A DNA stretch of 20,919 nucleotides from CAZFDT01 sp964518335. Its GTDB lineage: Bacteria; Planctomycetota; Phycisphaerae; Phycisphaerales; Phycisphaeraceae. Of this stretch, positions 1-8,233 are shown piece by piece; the stretch's first letter is position 1, and each line of letters starts with the position of its first letter. The translations under genes and the position numbers were made by a program. The stretch covers positions 1 through 20,919 of the forward strand of contig CAZFDT010000089.1 of NCBI GenBank assembly GCA_964518335.1, read 5' to 3'. The notes beneath the pieces are model-generated. The model did not search any database. It saw only the letters and a list, made by a program, of their open reading frames with translations, and was not told the DNA's origin.

Positions 1-99
1 CATCATCACCACCTCACCGCCACGAAGGGAAGGTGGGATCGCAGGACGCTTACCCTCTGCCAGCAGTTGGGTGCCAAATTGGGCTGGACGTTGAAGTGA
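1..99 (+). CDS. possible 3' end of an unidentified gene (partial)
   Basis: The plus frame is open from the first base to a TGA at 97-99, giving 32 residues ending in QQLGAKLGWTLK. The piece is too short to assign to a family. Its end is followed by a strong hairpin (120-162) and a T run near 215-221, which fits the 3' end of a plus-strand transcript converging on the minus-strand operon. It could equally be chance, since 32 open codons are not rare in G+C-rich DNA. Confidence 0.3.
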   Translation, partial: HHHHLTATKGRWDRRTLTLCQQLGAKLGWTLK

Positions 100-119
100 G
101 CATGTTCGAGCTACTACGC

Positions 120-162
120 CCGCACTGGCGGTGATGCCCTTCGGGGCACGCCGCCGGTGCGG
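120..162. terminator. long hairpin with TTCG tetraloop, likely bidirectional terminator
   Basis: CCGCAC (120-125) pairs with GTGCGG (157-162), GGCGG (127-131) with CCGCC (151-155), and TGCCC (135-139) with GGGCA (144-148) around a TTCG loop (140-143). T-G wobbles join these blocks and A134 is the only bulge. The stem is about 19 pairs. It lies between convergent 3' ends. There is no adjacent T tract, so classical intrinsic termination is not certain; it could also be an RNA-stabilising 3' structure or part of a repeat. Confidence 0.5.
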
Positions 163-219
163 GGTGTGGTCGGGGCAGGCAGTCGACTGTCAACTTTGGA
201 ATCGGGCCGCTAGCTTTTT

Positions 220-1212
220 TTATTCATCAGCCGGCTGGCCACCCTGAGTGCTTCTAGGAATAGGACCGACGCTGTGCGTACTGGGCAATGCCTTCTTGGC
301 TTCATCATCGGTCGCTGGCAGGTCGTCCTTCTTCGGTTCCTTCGGCGTGGGTTTCTTGGGAGGAGCGGGTTCTGCGTTAGTGGAGCGGAGCGTCGTGTAA
401 GCGTATGCCGCCACACCGAGTAACACCAAGACGGTCACGGCAGCCGCATACTTTGTCCAGCGATGATGCCACAGGGTCGCCGACCGGTCTATTGTGCTGC
501 GATGGCGGTCTATGGGTGGACTGGCCGCGGGCTGTACGGCGTGCTGCGACGCGGCATCCCCAACAGTTGGAGCAGAGGGACACTCAATCACAGCAGCACT
601 GCCTTGGCCATCCACCTGCACCCGACAGGTCCAATGCCGATCAGCGGGAAGGCTTCCGCACACGCTGCCCGCTTGAGCGAGTGCATTCGATCCCGAAAGC
701 TCCAGCCGTTGCTCGGCAATCACTCTGGCAACCAAAGAGCTCTCAACATTCACACCAGGCGCAGTGATCTCGAACTCCAACTCCGCAGGTGCTGATACGG
801 GGCGGGACAAGGGTGCCCTGTTGAGCACATCCACAACGGGTGCGCAGGTCAGCAGCAATGAAAGATCATTGTCGCGAGCTTCATCCAAGCGCACTGCAGC
901 GACGACCATGACGAACCGGCCGAGGCGGCCATGGGCGTCCCTCCCACCATTGCCAAACCGGTAAGCAAAGACCCATTGAGGTGTCAGCCTGGCGAAGCCG
1001 CCCACCACTGCGGAGGGCTCCAGGCGATTGGGATCATTTGGACGGCAACTGCTGGCAATGTCATAGTAGAGACGATCCAGCAATCCACGGTCAAGACGGG
1101 CTGATCGCCAGACCCAGAACGAACCATTTGGGGCAGGCCGAGATGGGTCATAAAGTGCGAGTGCGACATACATGCTGAAATCCGCTGCAACTATCAATCC
1201 AATCCGTTCCAT
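220..1212 (-). CDS. single-pass membrane protein, last gene of the GTPase operon
   Basis: This is a 330-residue protein I do not recognise with certainty. Residues 1-150 look like a folded cytoplasmic domain with a glycine/arginine-rich stretch (GNGGRDAHGRLGRF, about 87-100). A Pro/Ser-rich linker follows, then one hydrophobic segment at about 254-275 (YAAAVTVLVLLGVAAYAY), then a charged Pro/Lys/Asp tail. The GRDxxGRxGRF pattern recalls the N-domain of GTPase-associated protein 1 (GAP1) in predicted GTPase conflict systems, but that rests on pattern memory only. It lies 71 nt downstream of the membrane GTPase on the same strand and is probably co-transcribed. No clear Shine-Dalgarno precedes the ATG. 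A receptor or effector partner of the GTPases is a reasonable inference. Confidence 0.7.
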   Translation of the reverse strand: MERIGLIVAADFSMYVALALYDPSRPAPNGSFWVWRSARLDRGLLDRLYYDIASSCRPNDPNRLEPSAVVGGFARLTPQWVFAYRFGNGGRDAHGRLGRFVMVVAAVRLDEARDNDLSLLLTCAPVVDVLNRAPLSRPVSAPAELEFEITAPGVNVESSLVARVIAEQRLELSGSNALAQAGSVCGSLPADRHWTCRVQVDGQGSAAVIECPSAPTVGDAASQHAVQPAASPPIDRHRSTIDRSATLWHHRWTKYAAAVTVLVLLGVAAYAYTTLRSTNAEPAPPKKPTPKEPKKDDLPATDDEAKKALPSTHSVGPIPRSTQGGQPADE

Positions 1213-1283
1213 GACTGCCAGAGCGTCGCTTCCGATGTGGAGCCCTTGATGATCATATGCGCATGTTCACGTGCCGGTAGCTG

Positions 1284-2792
1284 CTAAAAGTCTGGATCGT
1301 AATACCGGTGATCGTCCTCAACACCATTCCATGATTCCCGCGCTTGGCTTGCGATAAATGAAGCACGCGCGGCAGTCACTACTATGACTACGACAAGCAT
1401 TGCTATACCTCCCACACCAACCGCCATGCTTGTTCTGATCGGTGCGGTCTTCTGTACTCGCACTGCAACATACGTTGTCGAAATAAGCACCCACGCAATA
1501 GAAGATAGTCCTATCACTATCCCGATCGTCTCATCGACCTGCATCGCAATCCCAGATATTGCAACTAACAATAGTAGGGTGGAAGAGCCGTATAGTAATG
1601 GAATGACAACGCGTCGATACTCATGTGCAGGACAGCTCGCTAATCGCAGGAGGATATATGCTACTGCTGCCCATCCCATCGCATACAACCCGCGCCATAC
1701 TGTGAGCGTCGCTTGCGCCAATGCAAAGTCCCGCATGCTAGTCCACTTCCCACCGGCCAAAGTCAGATCAAGACCAGCTAATAAGAGGTTGGTAACAACA
1801 ATAGAACCAATCGCGTGAGCAAACCGCATATCGCATTTCAAACGATTGCTGAATGTCCTGGGAGTACAAAGCATTAGGATGTGAAATGTCAGCAACTCCG
1901 CCCAAGATAAGGGGGGAGGCACATCTGTGGCCGGAAGTGTTTGAGCAGGCGCAGTATGATTCCCTTCTCGAACGGCATATCGAACCTGATCAGTTAGCCA
2001 TTGAATGAGGTCCGTAAGCCCCTTAGACCGGAAGCCTGGAGCGGGTACTCGCTGTGGCATGCCATCACTACTCACAATGACCTGTGTTTCCGCTACAGAT
2101 GATACCGCGTGAACTGCGACCTGATGCGCTTTCACATGGGCACTAAATACATAGGGCACTGCTTTGGCCGTGAGTTCGAGCCATCCACCATACTTCTTCG
2201 CAAGTTCACGATACTGGTCAATTTGGGTCAGCACCAGGCATATTCGTCGCGGATGATCATCGCCGCTGAGATAGTCCATCGCGGATTTGATGGCTGCCTC
2301 ATTGGCCGTTCGCTGCTGGGGATCGCCTTCCCCCAAAAAGTCCTTGAGATTGATCAGGAACAGGATGATGTCGGCGTTGCGGCAATAATCCGCGAGCGCT
2401 TCAAGATGCGCAGGCAATCCGTCTTTCGACATGATTTGCTCGTCGCCGAACAGTAGGCGAAGGTCCTGGCCGGCCGCATCGATCAGCCGCACATCACTTT
2501 CGATCTCCCCCACAATCTGGAACTTCCATCGGAGTTCCACTTTGTCGCCCGGCGGTGTGGAGGGGGGCCATTCACCGGATTGCAGGGTTTGCCACACGCC
2601 CTCCACATACTTCAAGGTCTTGACGCCTTGTGGGTTCAGGAAAACTCCCCTCGCATCGATGGTGCTCAGTCGCTTGGCTAGGGCTGTGATCAATACGGTC
2701 TTGCCAGCCCCTTCCGTACCGATGATGGCAATCCTTGGAGTGGGGGCCGCGCCTACGGCACTAGCTTGTGCTGAGGAGGCAACACTGGTCAT
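1284..2792 (-). CDS. membrane-anchored P-loop GTPase (DO-GTPase2-like)
   Basis: A 502-residue GTPase fused to a C-terminal membrane domain. It has G1 GTEGAGKT (about 25-32), a G3-like DAAGQD (105-110), and a G4-like TQID (189-192) in place of NKxD. About five hydrophobic helices lie at roughly 325-346, 360-386, 395-417, 421-444 and 455-475. The frame stays open upstream to 2930, but the ATG at 2792 is preferred: it forms an ATGA overlap with the upstream GTPase stop and has GGAG about 8 nt before it. The DxxGQ and TQxD signatures resemble the double-GTPase (DO-GTPase) families described with GAP1 proteins; this assignment is by motif, not by search. By eye, the membrane half (about 1300-2200) is less G+C-rich than its surroundings. 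Confidence 0.85.
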   Translation of the reverse strand: MTSVASSAQASAVGAAPTPRIAIIGTEGAGKTVLITALAKRLSTIDARGVFLNPQGVKTLKYVEGVWQTLQSGEWPPSTPPGDKVELRWKFQIVGEIESDVRLIDAAGQDLRLLFGDEQIMSKDGLPAHLEALADYCRNADIILFLINLKDFLGEGDPQQRTANEAAIKSAMDYLSGDDHPRRICLVLTQIDQYRELAKKYGGWLELTAKAVPYVFSAHVKAHQVAVHAVSSVAETQVIVSSDGMPQRVPAPGFRSKGLTDLIQWLTDQVRYAVREGNHTAPAQTLPATDVPPPLSWAELLTFHILMLCTPRTFSNRLKCDMRFAHAIGSIVVTNLLLAGLDLTLAGGKWTSMRDFALAQATLTVWRGLYAMGWAAVAYILLRLASCPAHEYRRVVIPLLYGSSTLLLLVAISGIAMQVDETIGIVIGLSSIAWVLISTTYVAVRVQKTAPIRTSMAVGVGGIAMLVVVIVVTAARASFIASQARESWNGVEDDHRYYDPDF

Positions 2793-3868
2793 GCCGTGTA
2801 CTCCAATTGGCTGGAAAGCTGAGGCTTCAAGGGATGAGTTGGTGCGCATGCGCGCCATCGGCTCCAACTGTCCGGCCGCCACCAATGCCGCAGACGTGCC
2901 TGTTGTGCCGTCTTGAAGTGAGCCAGCCAATAACGAAGATCGCTGGTCAGTTGCAGCAAAGACGACTCGATCGCTGCCACTCGGCCAGTGTGATCCGTGA
3001 GTTCTCGAATCCGCGATTCCAAATGGGTGATGCCGGCCTTCTCAAGGGCATCGTTGTCGGATCGCTTACGCGCCTCTCCACCGAGCTTTCCGGATACAAA
3101 GTGGAACGTGGGCATGCGCCCGTGGAATTGATCTGAGAAGCGTTTTCGGAATCGAGTCTTGTCGTTGTCCTCCCAGTCATCACAGCCGGTCACAACAATG
3201 TCGTCACACACTTCTGCAAACAGCGCATTGTGAAAGTTCATCTCCCGCTTGCCAATGCCCTGCTCCGCGAGCACCACCCAGAAGACCTGCGATACATCAT
3301 CGTGGAGGTAGGTCTTCATCGCCATTTCATGACTGCTGGGCGCGTCGCTGCTCTGCGCGGCACCGAAGCCAGGCGTATCGGTGATGATCAGTCCGTTGGC
3401 AAGGAGTGGGATGGGGGCTTCGACCACCACCTTGCGAACCTCGCGACTGACAGAATCTCCGGAGTCATCCGCGACTGCCGCCAGGCGATCGTGAATTGCC
3501 TCGATGGTGGGGCAGGCCCAGGTGGGACGCGCTAGGCTGCGCTGGTGGTACACGGTGACGCGAAGAGTGGGGCCGTGGCCGAACTCGATGGGAGCCGCGG
3601 TGCAGGGACCGTTACGTCTGGGTGCCAGTTCCACGCCCAGGAGTGCATTGAGCAGCGTTGATTTGCCCACATTACTCAGACCGACCACTGCAACAACGTA
3701 TCGGTCCGAAAGGATTCCAAGCCGGCGACGCAGCGTGATGATGTTCCGGCTGGCCTCCAATAGAACGTCTCGCACCGTCTCGTCCTTGTGATAGTCTGCG
3801 GATTCGCGCACGAGCATGAGTAGCTCATCCACGATGACAGCCAGAGCGCCCTGTGCCTGCTTCTCCAT
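2789..3868 (-). CDS. Era/dynamin-like GTPase, middle gene of the operon
   Basis: A 359-residue TRAFAC-class GTPase. A helical N-terminus (1-55) precedes G1 GLSNVGKS (63-70), G3 DTPGFG (164-169) and a degenerate G4 TGCD (227-230) where NKxD is usual. The C-terminal 100 residues are helical and basic with several Trp, without an obvious membrane span. It starts 16 nt after the stop of the dynamin-like GTPase, with only a weak GAG ribosome site, so translational coupling is likely. Its TGA overlaps the start of the next GTPase (ATGA). The unusual G4 suggests altered nucleotide specificity or a regulatory partner role for the adjacent dynamin-like protein; this is inference. Confidence 0.85.
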   Translation of the reverse strand: MEKQAQGALAVIVDELLMLVRESADYHKDETVRDVLLEASRNIITLRRRLGILSDRYVVAVVGLSNVGKSTLLNALLGVELAPRRNGPCTAAPIEFGHGPTLRVTVYHQRSLARPTWACPTIEAIHDRLAAVADDSGDSVSREVRKVVVEAPIPLLANGLIITDTPGFGAAQSSDAPSSHEMAMKTYLHDDVSQVFWVVLAEQGIGKREMNFHNALFAEVCDDIVVTGCDDWEDNDKTRFRKRFSDQFHGRMPTFHFVSGKLGGEARKRSDNDALEKAGITHLESRIRELTDHTGRVAAIESSLLQLTSDLRYWLAHFKTAQQARLRHWWRPDSWSRWRACAPTHPLKPQLSSQLEYTA

Positions 3869-3884
3869 GTGCTAACTCAAACCA

Positions 3885-5804
3885 TCAGATAGCGCCGGAT
3901 GTGTCCACGGCCGGGTATCGAGAAAGCAACCGCTGCAGTTGTTGGCTGCGGGCGGTGAGTGCGGCGGCTTCGACATCGCTGGGACGTTGCTCCCGAGCTG
4001 TCTGCAAGGCCGCCTCGATGTGTGCGAGTTGGCGATCCAGCTTGAGGCGGATGTCTTCCGCAATGGACTTGCCAAGTTGCCGAATCGCCGGCAACCGATC
4101 CTGATGCAAATGAGCAAAAACCGTATTGACCTGATCCTGGCAGGCTTCCTCGAGTTTGTCCTTCAACTTGAGCTTGGAGAGCCGCCATGAGAACGGCACC
4201 GCCAGAACGCCGATACCAGCCAGCGACCAGCCTATGGGGCCGGCAAGGGCGACCCACATGGGCATAGCGGTCAATGCCGCCGGTGCTGCCACTGTCGCTG
4301 TACCGGTTGCCAGTGGTGCCAGGATCTCCAATCCGGCCAGCGAGAGGAGGCCCGAGAGGATGGATGGAGCCGCCACCGTAGTCGATGCGGCAAGAGCTGC
4401 GGCATTGGCGGCGGCAATTCCCGCAGCAGTCGCTGCTCCAGTAACCGCGAACCCCACCCCGGTGGCAGCCACCGCCACACCACCTACGCCGCCGGTAATC
4501 ATTGCATTCCCTTCACGGGTTCTGAGCATCACGCTCCCCGCCTCGCCAACGTTCAGCCCCGGGTAGTTTGCCTGCAGACGATTGCACGCTTCCCGCGCTG
4601 ATTGCTCGAATCCCGTTGCCACCGCCGCCAGATGCTCCTCGATGATCTGCGTCAAGTGCGTGGGCATCAGCTTGGCGAGCGACGCCACCTCGAATACGGA
4701 GGCTTGCTGTACCTTGGCGAGCACGGCCGCGGCGACTTCAGTCTTGGCTGCCTTCAAACCTCGCTCATATCCCTCAACCGCCCTTTGCCAAGACGCCATG
4801 AACTCTCGTTCGGCAAATCCCTGCTCTGCTTCAATGCCAAGCTTCTTGCCGCGAAGTGCCGCAAGCTCAATGTCGATGTCAGAGAGCGATTTGCTGCTGC
4901 TGGCCACTTGCACCTGCAACGCCTGCGCAAATGGCTCGGCCGCAGCACGTACCCGGGACGCAAACCGCATCTCTATGACTCGCCCTCTGTTGGCCGCTAG
5001 AAACTTTCCGATGTCGGCCATCATTGCGGGGACACCACTGCCATGCATGTCGCCCTTGAATGCTGCCTTTGCGCTGATCTGATGCATGTGGCCGATGTGG
5101 ATACCCGCTTGGGCCAGCAGCCGGCTGTTGTGGGCGACGGCGTCAGCAATGTCCTGCGCATTGCTTTCATCGGTCTTGTTCACCGCGAAAAACACTTTGC
5201 GGATGTCAGCGGCTTTGACCTTCCGCAGCAGGTCAAGCTCGTCCTGATCGATCGGCATCCTGGCCGTGACCAGCACTATCACAGCATCTGCCTGAGGGAT
5301 GAAAGCGTGCAGAAGTGTGTCGTGATACTCATGGATAGAGCCGGCGCCTGGGGTATCCACAAGCTCCAGATCGCGATCAAGACCTGGGAATGGACCCTCG
5401 ATCTCAACCACGTCCACGCCTTTGTGATTTTCCTTGTTGTTTTCCTCGGTGACAAACTCTCGGACTCGGTCAAAGCTTATCCTTTCGGTGTGCCCGTCTC
5501 GAAACACCACCGTGGCTTTCTCGGTCTCGGCCCAGCGAAATCGTGAGATGGCGCTCGACGCCGGCAGTTTGTCCACGGGGGCGATGGTGTCATCTGAACG
5601 ACCAAGAACTGCATTCAGGAGGGTGGACTTACCGCGCTTAGCCTTGCCGAGAACCGCCAGACAGAAGCGATTGGACTGAAGCCCGTTGATAGCCCGCTGG
5701 ATTTCAGTCACAGCTTCGTCATCCCTTCGCTCCCCGATCGCGGCAACAACCTTCCTGGACCAGGCGAGAAGCTCGCGCCGCGCAGTGTTGTTTGTCATAT
5801 CCAT
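3885..5804 (-). CDS. dynamin-like GTPase with C-terminal hydrophobic hairpin
   Basis: A 639-residue bacterial dynamin-like protein. It shows G1 GKAKRGKS (53-60), G3 DTPGAG (150-155), G4 NKTD (209-212) and a G5-like ISAKAA (243-248). A long helical region (about 275-430) follows, then an Ala/Gly/Val-rich hydrophobic region (435-540) suited to membrane insertion, then a helical tail. Dynamin family members with this layout (BDLP/LeoA/YjdA type) remodel or survey membranes. The ATG at 5804 has AAGGA 8 nt upstream; a second in-frame ATG at 5798 is possible. It is the first gene of the four-gene operon, downstream of the promoter at 5958-5986. Consecutive dynamin-like and Era-like GTPases suggest a heteromeric pair. 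Confidence 0.9.
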   Translation of the reverse strand: MDMTNNTARRELLAWSRKVVAAIGERRDDEAVTEIQRAINGLQSNRFCLAVLGKAKRGKSTLLNAVLGRSDDTIAPVDKLPASSAISRFRWAETEKATVVFRDGHTERISFDRVREFVTEENNKENHKGVDVVEIEGPFPGLDRDLELVDTPGAGSIHEYHDTLLHAFIPQADAVIVLVTARMPIDQDELDLLRKVKAADIRKVFFAVNKTDESNAQDIADAVAHNSRLLAQAGIHIGHMHQISAKAAFKGDMHGSGVPAMMADIGKFLAANRGRVIEMRFASRVRAAAEPFAQALQVQVASSSKSLSDIDIELAALRGKKLGIEAEQGFAEREFMASWQRAVEGYERGLKAAKTEVAAAVLAKVQQASVFEVASLAKLMPTHLTQIIEEHLAAVATGFEQSAREACNRLQANYPGLNVGEAGSVMLRTREGNAMITGGVGGVAVAATGVGFAVTGAATAAGIAAANAAALAASTTVAAPSILSGLLSLAGLEILAPLATGTATVAAPAALTAMPMWVALAGPIGWSLAGIGVLAVPFSWRLSKLKLKDKLEEACQDQVNTVFAHLHQDRLPAIRQLGKSIAEDIRLKLDRQLAHIEAALQTAREQRPSDVEAAALTARSQQLQRLLSRYPAVDTSGAI

Positions 5805-5957
5805 GAAATAGTCCTTGTCGCGGCCGTTGCCGATTCAGAAGGGATCGGGAAGGTGCACGTAGAATCGCTGGTGACAGCGGGAGATCTGGCTGAAGAGAGT
5901 TCGATGGAATTCGACATTGACAGTCCCTGGAAGCTGAGAGGGAGCCGATCGAAGGTG

Positions 5958-5986
5958 ATTGTATGATGATCGCGTTTCGATATCAA
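5958..5986 (-). promoter_or_regulatory. sigma70-type promoter for the GTPase operon
   Basis: On the minus strand TTGATA (5986-5981) and TACAAT (5963-5958) are separated by exactly 17 bp. Initiation near 5951 would give a leader of about 147 nt before the dynamin-like GTPase. The -10 element overlaps a plus-strand TATGAT (5962-5967) facing the XRE-type gene, so both directions share one short control region where the regulator could bind. Confidence 0.5.
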
Positions 5987-6015
5987 CCGCAAGGGGCTGG
6001 ACCATTCCATTCTGA

Positions 6016-6300
6016 ATGGCCAAGTCCATGTACACGCCAGGCTACCGGCCGATCATTGACGCGGTGGTATCCCTGCGCAAACAGACGGGGCTCACCCAGC
6101 GTGACTTGGCCGCTGCGCTTGACTGGCCACAGAGTCTGGTCGGCCGCCTTGAAACCGGCCAGCGGCGCCTGGATCTGGTGGAACTGGTGGCCATCTGCCG
6201 TGCTTGTGGGGCCAATCCCGAGACGGAAGTGACAGCGCTGACGCGGGATGTGGCCAGGACACTGCCATTCAGTCGTTCAACCCGCCGAGTAACCAAGTAG
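6016..6300 (+). CDS. XRE-family helix-turn-helix regulator
   Basis: A 94-residue protein with one HTH_3/Cro-C1-type domain. The helix-turn-helix core is TGLTQRDLAAALDWPQSLV (about 24-42), followed by the typical RLETGQRRLDLVEL. A short C-terminal tail ends in basic residues. Single-domain proteins of this kind usually repress their own and adjacent promoters. It is divergent from the GTPase operon and its upstream region contains that operon's promoter, so control of the operon is likely. The start is uncertain: ATG at 6016 or 6028, neither with a good ribosome binding site. Confidence 0.85.
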   Translation: MAKSMYTPGYRPIIDAVVSLRKQTGLTQRDLAAALDWPQSLVGRLETGQRRLDLVELVAICRACGANPETEVTALTRDVARTLPFSRSTRRVTK

Positions 6301-6492
6301 CGATTCCTTCGCCGGAGACACCGCCACCACATTTGGCTGATGGCTTGCTCCGGCTGCTGGCAAGGCTGATATTGCGGCAGTACACCGAAGGGAAGAGAAG
6401 GCTTCGGGCGGTGCCTCCGTAGCTACTCCTTGACGTCAGCGCGGCCACCACGTAGCCTGATATCGCTATCATTCAGGTCATCTGTCCGGCGG

Positions 6493-8076
6493 CTATCTTC
6501 TCGCGGGCGGCACGTACGGCACCTTATGCATCTTCTGCAGCTGGAGCAGCCAGCGCTGCAGATACCAGAGCGACCGGCAGTCGATCTCGTTGTAGTCGCG
6601 GATCTCCTTGAGGATCGGCGACATCCGCCAGTCACCATCCTCGCCGGCGTCGATCCAGGTTTGATAGGCCACCACGGAACCCGCCGCTGTTTTGACTGCA
6701 CCGGTGCGCGGCGGCGCGAACAGACACTCGATGTCCTTGAGCGAATAGCCTGGCGTGCCGATCACAGTCCCTTGGCGCACCACCGTGTAAAGGTCCACGA
6801 ACACCTGGGCGCGCAGCAGGTCGTCGACCTTCGCCTCCCGGCTGGCGTGTTTGCCCATCAGCCGACGCAGGGCGGCGGTTTCGTAGGCGGCGTAGTGGTA
6901 CACGTGCAGGTCCGGGTGCTTCCTCCACCGGGCGTGAACCCAGTCGATGAACTGCTCGAACGCCCGCCGCTCCTGCGGTGTGTCGTGCGCCCACCAGTCG
7001 TGGAACGCGAGCTGTTCGTCCTTGACCGTCACCGCCCCGAACAGGTACTCCAGTCCGCCGTCGGCCAGCGGGAACCCTTCCATGTCGAAGTACACGTCGG
7101 CGGGCGAAGCGGGAGGCAGAATGGCCAGGCCGCGTCGCGGATCGTCCGGGGCTGGCACCACGATCTCGAACACGGGCTTGGACTGACCGTTGGATTGCAG
7201 CTGCAGCCGGGCCTGGCGGCTCAGGCGCGCCAGCATCTCCGGCCGCATCCGCGGGACCCCCTTGGTGCGCGCAGCCAACTGCTGCATCGTTCGCACCCCA
7301 GCCGCCTCCAGCCGCTGGATCTGGTTGATCGTGACCCGCGCCGTAAGCGAGATGTGATTCGCCTTCGTGCGCAGCAGGTTGGCCACGGTCGACCATCGCC
7401 CCACTTCACGGGCCAGCCCAACCTGGGGTGCGGCTTTCGGATCGAACCCGTCATGGAAGCGGAAGAAGCCCTCCTGCAGCCGCCGGCAGTAGTAGAGGAA
7501 GTCGTTCGTACGAAGAGCCGCCAATTTGCCGTCGCCGAGGACGAACTGGATTTCGGCGGGTCGCACACCCTGGATAGCTTCGAGCATCTGGGCGTAGACG
7601 CACAGCTGGATAACGTGCTCCGGCTTGATCGACCGGGCCAACTTGGTATCGCGCGGCAGATAGTGCCAGTCGCCGAGGTTGGATGGGCCCGGCGTCCTGA
7701 CCAGGAAGTCGGGACGACCGCCAAAGCGTCCCTGCCGCAGTTCCCCCTGGGCAATGACGGCGCGGCCGGCCCGCATGGCCGCGAGCGTGGCGTCGATCGA
7801 CAGCTTGTCGTCGGCAATCGGGCAGACATCCAGTGTCTTGGTCAGCTCAGCTTGATAGGCAGCCTCGTGCTCGAAGCCGCGGTTCTTGATCAGTTCCAGT
7901 TCAGGATCGTCGGCGTCGAACGCGAACTGTTCCGCCCCGATGCCCAGGATCTTGTGCGCGCCAGGCCACCGGTCGCGTTCGTAGAAGAGCCGGTCCATCC
8001 ACGCCACAAAGTCGCCGCCGAGGTAGGCGGTCAGATCATGTGGAGAGAACAGGAGCCCGGCTTCAGTTCGACGCAT
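6493..8076 (-). CDS. RecB-like nuclease plus RNase H-like exonuclease (TM0106 family)
   Basis: A 527-residue predicted DNA-processing enzyme with two nuclease modules. The N-terminal RecB/PD-(D/E)XK part has RGFEHE (66-71), GGRPDF (119-124), DTK (143-145) and QLCVYAQML (157-165), matching motifs I-III and the QxxxY motif. A helix-hairpin-helix-like segment lies near 250-275. The C-terminal DEDD-type exonuclease (RNase H_2 fold) has DMEG (331-334), HYAAYE (394-399) and YNEIDCRSL (495-503). In many relatives these modules precede a DNA2-like superfamily 1 helicase; here the protein stops after the exonuclease, so it is a helicase-less form. The start has GGGAG 7 nt upstream and a plausible promoter at 8119-8147. 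Confidence 0.9.
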   Translation of the reverse strand: MRRTEAGLLFSPHDLTAYLGGDFVAWMDRLFYERDRWPGAHKILGIGAEQFAFDADDPELELIKNRGFEHEAAYQAELTKTLDVCPIADDKLSIDATLAAMRAGRAVIAQGELRQGRFGGRPDFLVRTPGPSNLGDWHYLPRDTKLARSIKPEHVIQLCVYAQMLEAIQGVRPAEIQFVLGDGKLAALRTNDFLYYCRRLQEGFFRFHDGFDPKAAPQVGLAREVGRWSTVANLLRTKANHISLTARVTINQIQRLEAAGVRTMQQLAARTKGVPRMRPEMLARLSRQARLQLQSNGQSKPVFEIVVPAPDDPRRGLAILPPASPADVYFDMEGFPLADGGLEYLFGAVTVKDEQLAFHDWWAHDTPQERRAFEQFIDWVHARWRKHPDLHVYHYAAYETAALRRLMGKHASREAKVDDLLRAQVFVDLYTVVRQGTVIGTPGYSLKDIECLFAPPRTGAVKTAAGSVVAYQTWIDAGEDGDWRMSPILKEIRDYNEIDCRSLWYLQRWLLQLQKMHKVPYVPPARR

Positions 8077-8118
8077 CGAGATGCTCCCGGTTGGGTCGCG
8101 GGTTGCTGACCTGATCGA

Positions 8119-8147
8119 AGTATCGCATGCTGTCTATCCCTTGTCGA
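8119..8147 (-). promoter_or_regulatory. candidate promoter for the RecB-like nuclease gene
   Basis: On the minus strand TCGACA (8147-8142) and GATACT (8124-8119) are 17 bp apart, about 43 bp upstream of the start codon. Each hexamer matches the sigma70 consensus only partly, so this is suggestive. Confidence 0.3.
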
Positions 8148-8233
8148 GCGGGCCGGCAGACTGTGCATGATGCAATCAACGCATGCTCGCCAGCAGGGCT
8201 GACGGCGCGTTGTCAGACCCAAGTGGTAGATTC

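Noticed and set aside
215..221. T run as an intrinsic terminator for plus-strand transcripts
   Set aside because: Only a short palindrome (GCTAGC) precedes it; the stem is too weak to call it a separate terminator.
2793..2930. N-terminal extension of the membrane GTPase to an upstream start at 2930
   Set aside because: It lies wholly inside the preceding GTPase gene; ATG 2792 with ATGA overlap and a ribosome site is better.
5795..6010. Minus-strand frame of 71 codons just before the dynamin-like GTPase
   Set aside because: It covers the promoter and leader region, overlaps the GTPase start out of frame, and its Ser/Thr-rich product shows no domain.
6430..8109. Long plus-strand open frame of 559 codons opposite the RecB-like nuclease
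   Set aside because: The minus strand carries every conserved nuclease motif; the plus frame is an antisense by-product of G+C-rich codons with Arg/His/Pro-rich composition.
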